A stretch of 13,187 bases of DNA from JAAZNV01 sp049297375. Lineage in GTDB: Bacteria > Patescibacteriota > WWE3 > UBA101185 > UBA10185. Position 1 is the stretch's first letter. The number at the start of each line of letters is the position of its first letter. The notes under the pieces were generated by a model. It had not been told where the DNA came from and did not search any database. It saw nothing but the letters and a program-made list of their open reading frames with translations. Shown one piece after another: positions 7,971 to 13,187 of the stretch. The stretch spans positions 1 through 13,187 of the forward strand of contig JBAQUF010000091.1 in the NCBI GenBank assembly GCA_049297375.1, in the 5' to 3' direction. The translations under genes and the position numbers were made by a program.

Positions 7971-9341
7971 TTTAGGACAAGCTCTCTGAAGAAGTTTTAG
8001 CTTTACCATCACTCTTCTAATATTAAACATAAATTCTGAATCTTTTAATGACCAAAGCCACGAAGTATCCCTAAACCCGCCATCGTATGCTGCATGCCAT
8101 ATTCCATCAAAGAAAATTATTCCAAATATTTGAATGAAAATGGATATTGTGAATAAAAATATAAAAAACTTCTGATATCTTTCATAAAATGAGGAGTTAA
8201 GAAAAGGAACCATAAGAAGAATAAGATAAGGAATAATATCCGAACTCATTCTGTAACCAAATGAGTAACCACCATACCAATGTTTCCAGAAACTAATTAC
8301 CAATGTATGAAGAATAACTATTAAGAAGTAGATTAAATATTGAGAATTTTCCTTTACTCCTTTTTTCATGGCTATATATAAACCAATGAATGAAAAGATA
8401 AAAATTGAAGAATACACAAGTATTCCTTTGCTTGGTGATAACCAAACTCCCAGAAAACTTATTGGAAATGGAGACAGCCAGCTAGAAAATATTTGACTTG
8501 AGTATCCTTGATTTTGAATTCCAAGATAGTATTTATTGTTATACCAAAGAAAAAACAGTATGTTTAAAGCAATTCCAGTAAATACAAATATATTTGCTTT
8601 GATATAGTTTTTAATGTTTCCTACCTTTATTAACATAAGAACTAAGATAAAAGCAAAAGCTAAAGCTGCTGTTGGTCTTGATAGAATGGCAAGACCATAA
8701 AAAAGCCCTCCAAGAAATGCATTTAAGGGTTTAAATCTGGAATCTTTTAAAAATTCCAAGATAAAGTACAAGCCTAAGATAGAAAAAAGCATTAAAGTTC
8801 CATGTTGCCACATGGATTGAGATATCATTGCATAATTTACTGTTCCAAATAGATATATGTATGTTAAAAGAGATGCTCTCTTTTCATCATTAAGAAAATG
8901 CTTTTTAAGAAGAATGTATAAAAATACTCCAGATAAGGAAGTTATAAGAACTGAAGATACCTTAGATAGGATTATTACGTTATCCCATGTAACAGGCATT
9001 CCAAGTTTTAAAGGAAGAAAGTATACAGGAAGAGATACTAAAGCTGTAATTATTGGAAATGCAGATAAGTAGTGATTACCTACTTTCTTTAAGTAAAAAG
9101 GAGTAAGTCCTCTAACGTAACTTTTATCATCAGGATGAGGATACTTGGTTAGAAGCATTGAGTAAAAGGAATCTAAGTTCATTGTTTTCTCTTTAATGAT
9201 TGAGATAGGTAAAAACATTGCAGGCAAAGCATCTTCGGATTGAATTGGAAGTGCATTTATGTTTGTTTTGTAGACAATAAACCAAGAAAAGAAGAATACA
9301 AAAAGTGCTGAAAATAGGATATTTTTAATTCCTGAACTCAT
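7959..9341 (-). CDS. GT-C-like multi-pass membrane glycosyltransferase
   Basis: A 460-residue protein with about 10-11 membrane helices (first at 8-23). It has the layout of bacterial phospholipid-carrier-dependent (PMT/GT39-like) transferases. Features consistent with that group are an acidic motif in the first outer loop (QSEDALPAMF, 34-43), QSMWQHG (175-181), a LSRPTA turn (220-225), WYNNKYYLGIQNQGY (266-280), WLSPSKGILVYSS (300-312) and GGYSFGYRMSSDIIPYL (357-373). Such proteins take a sugar from a polyprenyl-phosphate carrier on the outer membrane face. Family membership is by pattern only, and the canonical Asp-Glu motif is just SED, so activity is uncertain. The C-terminus carries an odd CPKC at 455-458 directly before the stop. 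No Shine-Dalgarno site is seen. Flanking gaps of 61 and 69 bp separate it from its neighbours. Confidence 0.7.
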   Translation of the reverse strand: MSSGIKNILFSALFVFFFSWFIVYKTNINALPIQSEDALPAMFLPISIIKEKTMNLDSFYSMLLTKYPHPDDKSYVRGLTPFYLKKVGNHYLSAFPIITALVSLPVYFLPLKLGMPVTWDNVIILSKVSSVLITSLSGVFLYILLKKHFLNDEKRASLLTYIYLFGTVNYAMISQSMWQHGTLMLFSILGLYFILEFLKDSRFKPLNAFLGGLFYGLAILSRPTAALAFAFILVLMLIKVGNIKNYIKANIFVFTGIALNILFFLWYNNKYYLGIQNQGYSSQIFSSWLSPFPISFLGVWLSPSKGILVYSSIFIFSFIGLYIAMKKGVKENSQYLIYFLIVILHTLVISFWKHWYGGYSFGYRMSSDIIPYLILLMVPFLNSSFYERYQKFFIFLFTISIFIQIFGIIFFDGIWHAAYDGGFRDTSWLWSLKDSEFMFNIRRVMVKLKLLQRACPKCLP

Positions 9342-9402
9342 ACAAACATTTTACTATCATTACAAGGAAAGATCATTAGCTGAAACAACAAAACATAATA
9401 GT

Positions 9403-10218
9403 TTAGCTGGAAATTTTTGTCAGAATGGCAAAATAACCATACTTGGAATCAGGAATAAATAGTTTGTATCGTTCTCCCTTTGAATTCATTTTTTTAATAA
9501 ATTCATCAACAGCTGTCTTAGAACCAGTAGAAAAGAAATCATAATCATCCACAACAACTACTGCACTTTTAGGGGTAACTTTATCTAGATAATCTAAAGC
9601 TATTTTTATTGGTTCATAAAAATCAAAATCTACGTAAGCAAAAGATACTTCCTTCGGTAAACTGTCATCTTCAAGGTCAAGTTTTTCTATAAAACCTTTA
9701 TGAGTTATTAATCGTTCCGATGGGAACAGTATTGCTTTTAATCTTGCAAGGACCATATCTTCTGGACAAGACATGGTGCCTGTGTAGGCCTCCATGCTAC
9801 CTAAAGAAAGAATATCGTCCTTAAGTATGTCCTTTTCGGAAGGCCTTGGAAGTCCTTCAAAGGAATCAAACAAATGTAGTTTCTTATTACCAGATAGTAT
9901 TTCATTAGCTATCAATGCGGATGTTTCGCCTTGAGCTACACCAAACTCACAGACCTCTCCTGGGACATTCTTGCTTTCACACAACCCCTGCACTATAAAA
10001 TAAGCTTCTGATGGGGGTGTACCTAGCAATCTTGCGAGCAACTTGTAACGAGTGCTATTTTCCGGGATGATAACGCTACTCTTTTCATTAAGGTTTTGTT
10101 CATAAGCACGGGCTAAGTTTTCAAAATTTTTAAAATCCACTCTTTGCTGTGATAAAGAAGCAAGCTCAAAACCATGAGATGCTAGAAATTTTTGTATTGC
10201 CATTTTAATAAACTTCAT
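9403..10218 (-). CDS. TylF/MycF-family O-methyltransferase
   Basis: A 271-residue soluble protein matching the TylF (macrocin O-methyltransferase) family. The SAM-binding motif is EFGVAQGETSALIA (91-104). It is followed by LHLFDSFEGLP (114-124), a family hallmark, the metal-site segment YVDFDFYEP (195-203, Asp197 and Asp199) and VVVDDYDF (221-228, Asp224 and Asp225). The family transfers methyl groups from SAM to sugar hydroxyls in a metal-dependent way. In a polysaccharide locus this suggests O-methylation of a glycan residue, perhaps as a chain cap (inference). Length fits the family (about 240-270). An AAGGG at 10228-10232, 9 nt upstream, supports the ATG at 10218; Met6 is an alternative. 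Confidence 0.87.
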   Translation of the reverse strand: MKFIKMAIQKFLASHGFELASLSQQRVDFKNFENLARAYEQNLNEKSSVIIPENSTRYKLLARLLGTPPSEAYFIVQGLCESKNVPGEVCEFGVAQGETSALIANEILSGNKKLHLFDSFEGLPRPSEKDILKDDILSLGSMEAYTGTMSCPEDMVLARLKAILFPSERLITHKGFIEKLDLEDDSLPKEVSFAYVDFDFYEPIKIALDYLDKVTPKSAVVVVDDYDFFSTGSKTAVDEFIKKMNSKGERYKLFIPDSKYGYFAILTKISS

Positions 10219-10321
10219 ATTCTATTACCCTTATAGATTATAATTATTCCTTAAACTAATAAAAGTACAATACTGAACTAGTAGTAGCCTAATCGTTGCT
10301 ATCATATCCGTTAATGAATGG

Positions 10322-12406
10322 TCAGTTCGTGTTCTTTTCGACTATGATAGGCGTATTGGAATCAAACCAAATTAAGAAAGGATTTCTAAGCAGCTTGTCT
10401 TTTATAAACTCATTAATTATTTCAGATAAGTCAAACTCACTATCTAGCTCGTTTTCAAATGTCCTCTCCGATATTTCTTTGAAAGAATAGTTTGTAATTA
10501 AATCTCCAGTAGATATATCTGTTAAGAATATCTTTGCGTCCTTATCATATGTGAAGTAAATGACAGGCACAAATTTATTGTCCTTATAAAATGAAATGGA
10601 TTTAATACTGGAAGGAGTAACTCCCAATATATTAAATATAATGTTACTCTGTCCAATAAAATCAACTTTTACCGGTAGTCTATACTCAATTACTCTCATA
10701 CCAGCCTTACAACCAGGGAAATTTATAAGAGGTATCACTTCCTCGGAAACATCATCTTTGTAAGAATTGTAAAACACCTTCAAATAGATGGTTTTGGGAT
10801 CCAGTTCTTCTGAACAATCAAAACCAATTTTTAAAATATATTGAGAGCTTAAGGAAAAATCTAAATTCTTCACACCAAAATTCATAGATAAGGAGTGTTT
10901 GAGATTATCTAACACTTCAAAGTTATTTACTAAGAACTTACTTATATCGTTTAGTTCAGAGTTTAGAATAATATAGTTCCCTGTATTTTCGAAATCAGAA
11001 ACATTCTTGTTTTGTATTTTAGAAAGTCTAGGATGATATACCAAATAGTAATCTAGGAACAAAGGATGTTCAGGCTTAATTAAGTATTCTTCAAATAATG
11101 CATTTTTTCCATAATCTTTACTGTAAGGAAAGTAAGCATGTTGATCGGAAATCCCTATAAGTGGTTCCAATACGTAGTTAGAATCCTTAACAGGATGGTA
11201 ACTCTTGTAACCCATCTCAATAATCGATGCTAATATAACAATTAGCAGTAACGAAACTTTTTCTCTAACTGAGTACGTAACACGAAGTTTGCTCTTAGAG
11301 GTCAGATAGCACAAATAAACAATACTAAATAGAATTACATAAAGAAACATAGCAACTTTTTCTGTATCGTAAAAAACTGAAAGTATAAATCCTAGAAAAA
11401 TAAGAGTAGGTAAAGAATATTTTGCAAAATTCTTATTTAATTTACGATTAAGTACTTTGTTAATAGATAAAAATATGATGTTTATTAAGCCTGGTGTTAC
11501 AAGCAAAAGAACAATACAAACTAGGGCACTAGTATAGTAGAACATTATGAATTTAAATGTTTCTTGTGGTCGAGAAAAGACCCTTACATCTAAAGAGCTT
11601 ATAAAAAATCTCATAACATAATCTAAATCTAGTGTTCCTCTGTTTTTGTAAGAAAAACCAATAAAAACTGGTGCTAAGAATGCAATCATACCTAAGAAAA
11701 GGTATATTAAAATCCATCTATGGTTCCTAGAAAACCTCTCTATTTCTCGGTATAGGTTAATAAAAGTTTCCTTCCTAAAAACACTTTCTTTGGAACTGAC
11801 AACCTTCTTTAGAGGCTTAAACAAAACTGATACAAGTAAAAGAATAGATACTGAGTAAGCAGATATCTCAAAAATACTAGGGTGTGCTAACTGTTTGATA
11901 GAGTCGGGAGACACTGTCTTGTTAACACCACTTTCTACATCCCTGGAGAACCTAGTTAATGCTTTAATAAATATTTCAATTTCGTCCCTTTTAGTGGGAA
12001 CGTACAGGGATGATTCAGGAATTATGTATATATCACCCCATTGTGTTTTTATCTGCCCAACCGATGTGCATAAACCAGTCTTTATAGCAGTACCGTTGAA
12101 TACATTAACACTTTCTGAATTACAGTAAAAGAAATTGGAATATCCAAATGACGTATCACAAATAATTACATTTCTATCCTGAAGTTTAAAGGTACTAGTA
12201 CTAAACTCAGAGGAAAGTAAGAGAAGATACCCTGTGGTATCTGGTGCTGTATCAGCAAGGGTATGTGTATTTAAACCCCATATACGAAAAACTTTTGAAT
12301 AATATTCTGATTTTGAGTAAGCAAGCGTCCTTACTCCGGACACAATGCAGAGAACAAAGAGAACAGCGAATATAGGTATTAGTTTAATTTTTGAATACTT
12401 TTTCAT
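10322..12406 (-). CDS. Unrecognised 7-helix membrane protein with large outer domains
   Basis: I do not recognise this 694-residue protein. Hydrophobic stretches fall at about 8-29, 178-197, 231-251, 286-312, 331-347, 350-370 and 383-398. Basic segments (1-9, 198-230, 313-330, 370-383) place the N-terminus inside, so two large domains lie outside: residues 30-177, with Cys83, Cys95 and Cys113, and 399-694, with Cys531 and Cys566. The C-terminal domain has alternating hydrophobic patterns such as YILKIGFDC (523-531) and TIYLKVFYNSY (539-549), suggesting a beta-rich fold. No catalytic motif of known glycosyltransferases, ligases or polymerases is apparent. Its place beside TylF and GT-C genes suggests a role in surface glycan assembly or display (inference). 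It overlaps the upstream 138-residue gene by 23 bp. Confidence 0.8.
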   Translation of the reverse strand: MKKYSKIKLIPIFAVLFVLCIVSGVRTLAYSKSEYYSKVFRIWGLNTHTLADTAPDTTGYLLLLSSEFSTSTFKLQDRNVIICDTSFGYSNFFYCNSESVNVFNGTAIKTGLCTSVGQIKTQWGDIYIIPESSLYVPTKRDEIEIFIKALTRFSRDVESGVNKTVSPDSIKQLAHPSIFEISAYSVSILLLVSVLFKPLKKVVSSKESVFRKETFINLYREIERFSRNHRWILIYLFLGMIAFLAPVFIGFSYKNRGTLDLDYVMRFFISSLDVRVFSRPQETFKFIMFYYTSALVCIVLLLVTPGLINIIFLSINKVLNRKLNKNFAKYSLPTLIFLGFILSVFYDTEKVAMFLYVILFSIVYLCYLTSKSKLRVTYSVREKVSLLLIVILASIIEMGYKSYHPVKDSNYVLEPLIGISDQHAYFPYSKDYGKNALFEEYLIKPEHPLFLDYYLVYHPRLSKIQNKNVSDFENTGNYIILNSELNDISKFLVNNFEVLDNLKHSLSMNFGVKNLDFSLSSQYILKIGFDCSEELDPKTIYLKVFYNSYKDDVSEEVIPLINFPGCKAGMRVIEYRLPVKVDFIGQSNIIFNILGVTPSSIKSISFYKDNKFVPVIYFTYDKDAKIFLTDISTGDLITNYSFKEISERTFENELDSEFDLSEIINEFIKDKLLRNPFLIWFDSNTPIIVEKNTN

Positions 12407-12800
12407 AAAATAAATCCCTAATTATTCCAAGCACCATACATAGATAACATAACGTAGAGGTATACTCAGCAAGAGAGCTTAGTTTAAGAATAACAAATAA
12501 AACAGTTAACCCAAGAAAAAGCAGGGCTAGAGTATACATATACTTCTCATCTACAGAAAAACCAACCAGAAAGCTTCCAAAAATAAAAAAGGTTATAAAT
12601 ATATTAAAAATTGGAACTAATTTAAAAACACATAAAATAATGAACAAGGATATTAAAGTTAATCCTAATAAATAGGTTTTTTTAATGTCTATCCCCAATA
12701 ATTTTTCTAGAAATAGATCTACAGGAAAGAGATAAAAAACAAAAAGCAAAGCAAATAAACCTCCAAGTATTATATTTTTAAACATAAATCCTAAAAACAT
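12384..12800 (-). CDS. Small hydrophobic membrane protein, unrecognised
   Basis: 138 residues, nearly all hydrophobic, with 4-5 likely membrane helices (about 8-25, 42-59, 63-81, 88-106, 110-127) joined by very short loops and ending in a charged tail (RDLFYEKVFKN). No family motif is recognised. The start at 12800 is favoured by an AGAAG at 12807-12811, 6 nt upstream; Met6 is an alternative. The gene's last 23 bp overlap the start of the 694-residue membrane protein in another frame, so the two are very likely translated together and may act together (inference). The absence of long outer loops argues against a complete polymerase or ligase. It could be a small accessory subunit or the remnant of a larger membrane protein. 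Confidence 0.72.
   Translation of the reverse strand: MFLGFMFKNIILGGLFALLFVFYLFPVDLFLEKLLGIDIKKTYLLGLTLISLFIILCVFKLVPIFNIFITFFIFGSFLVGFSVDEKYMYTLALLFLGLTVLFVILKLSSLAEYTSTLCYLCMVLGIIRDLFYEKVFKN
12415..12419 (-). promoter_or_regulatory. Ribosome binding site for the 694-residue gene
   Basis: On the - strand this reads AGGGA, 8 nt before the ATG at 12406. It lies inside the end of the 138-residue gene and favours that ATG as the true start despite the 23-bp overlap. Confidence 0.45.
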
Positions 12801-12850
12801 ATTATTCTTCTAGCAAATACATATATAAAGACATTAAAGGGCAGGAAATT

Positions 12851-12865
12851 CTACGAGAAGCGTAG
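12851..12865. repeat. Small hairpin in intergenic gap
   Basis: CTACG, a 5-nt loop (AGAAG) and CGTAG form a perfect 5-bp stem. Flanking AAATT and AATTT could extend the pairing across a bulge. It lies about 50 bp upstream of the 138-residue gene. No run of T follows on either strand, so it is not a clear terminator. Confidence 0.35.
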
Positions 12866-12882
12866 TTCTTAATTTACTATAT

Positions 12883-12916
12883 TTAGAGCCAATATACAAC
12901 GACAAACCGGCTCTAA
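12883..12916. repeat. 8-bp inverted repeat in intergenic gap
   Basis: TTAGAGCC (12883-12890) and GGCTCTAA (12909-12916) are perfect inverted copies separated by 18 nt. They sit midway in the 183-bp gap (12801-12983) between the edge gene and the 138-residue gene, the longest non-coding stretch in the window. A transcription-factor operator or an RNA stem are both possible. A terminator is less likely because no T-run follows. Confidence 0.45.
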
Positions 12917-12983
12917 CAAGAGAAAATGATGAAAAATTACACAGGCAACATCAAAAGTAGCTCTTAATCTTTTTCAAACATAG

Positions 12984-13187
12984 TTAGTATCTGTGTTCAA
13001 ATATTATTATATTACTATAGTTGTATATAACATCCCCAAAGTTCTCTTCAAAAAAGATTGCCAAATCCTTTTGTGACCTTATATCAGGGTTGATTTCCTG
13101 CACTTTTTTATTAATATGCACTTCATTAAGATAAACGATAAGGTACCTTCCCCTCATGTCATTAAGTTTTCGCAGCCCCTCCTGAGT
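12984..13187 (-). CDS. C-terminal fragment of an unidentified protein
   Basis: An open frame entering from the right edge on the - strand gives 67 residues and ends at TAA (12984-12986). The sequence reads as real protein: LRKLNDMRGRYLIVYLNE, a charged helix-like stretch with DIRSQKDLAIFFEENFGD, then VIYNYSNIIIFEHRY at the end. The alternation of beta-like (YLIVYL, SNIIIF) and helical segments resembles the small soluble outer tail at the end of some GT-C membrane glycosyltransferases, but this is a loose resemblance and I make no functional claim. It is co-directional with the genes at 12800-1497 and 183 bp upstream of the next one. Confidence 0.6.
   Translation of the reverse strand, partial: TQEGLRKLNDMRGRYLIVYLNEVHINKKVQEINPDIRSQKDLAIFFEENFGDVIYNYSNIIIFEHRY

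Noticed and set aside
10219..10321. Promoter for the methyltransferase (TATAAT at 10237-10242, - strand)
   Set aside because: The only -35-like hexamer (TTGTAC) is 22 nt away, too far, and the AT-rich context makes chance matches common.
6654..10324. Alternative genetic code with TGA read as glycine, as in some CPR lineages
   Set aside because: TGA is used as the natural stop at 6654-6656 and 10322-10324 with sensible protein ends and no conserved continuation.
11895..12128. Forward-strand open frame opposite the 694-residue gene
   Set aside because: It is fully inside a convincing - strand gene, has no ribosome site and no recognisable protein pattern; the same applies to short forward frames near 4646, 7621, 8857 and 10296.
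1..13187. CRISPR array, tRNA/rRNA genes, insertion sequence or integrase
   Set aside because: No spaced direct repeats, no tRNA-like cloverleaf, no rRNA-like segment and no transposase or recombinase frame was seen.

Overview
The window is AT-rich bacterial DNA, almost fully coding, and it reads as a cell-surface polysaccharide (exopolysaccharide or O-antigen-like) assembly locus. The sequence alone does not fix the organism. AT-rich codon use, weak or absent Shine-Dalgarno sites, tight gene packing and fused or orphan membrane proteins would suit a Candidate Phyla Radiation (Patescibacteria) genome, but this is inference. Standard stops are used: TAA, TAG, and TGA at 6654-6656 and 10322-10324.

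Left end, + strand: the C-terminal end of an RmlD-type dTDP-4-dehydrorhamnose reductase (2-259), then a 12-helix polysaccharide flippase (280-1500). The flippase ends tail-to-tail with the next gene, overlapping by 4 bp.

Centre, - strand, transcribed right to left from 7889 to 1497: four tightly packed genes (4-bp overlap, then 2-bp gaps). They are a divergent GT-B glycosyltransferase, two GT4 glycosyltransferases, and a 951-residue fusion of a WaaL/Wzy-like O-antigen ligase/polymerase with an ArnT/PMT-like GT-C glycosyltransferase.

Right part, also - strand: a GT-C-like multi-pass membrane protein (7959-9341), a TylF-family O-methyltransferase (9403-10218), an unrecognised 7-helix protein with two large extracytoplasmic domains (10322-12406), a small membrane protein overlapping it by 23 bp (12384-12800), a 183-bp non-coding gap with inverted repeats, and the C-terminal end of another gene that runs off the window (12984-13187).

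Proposed working model (inference): nucleotide sugars including dTDP-L-rhamnose feed cytoplasmic GT4 enzymes that build a lipid-linked glycan. TylF may methylate a sugar. The flippase exports the unit. The ligase-ArnT fusion and the second GT-C protein polymerise, transfer or decorate it on the outer face using polyprenyl-phosphate sugars. The most distinctive items are the ligase-glycosyltransferase fusion and the orphan 694/138-residue membrane pair.
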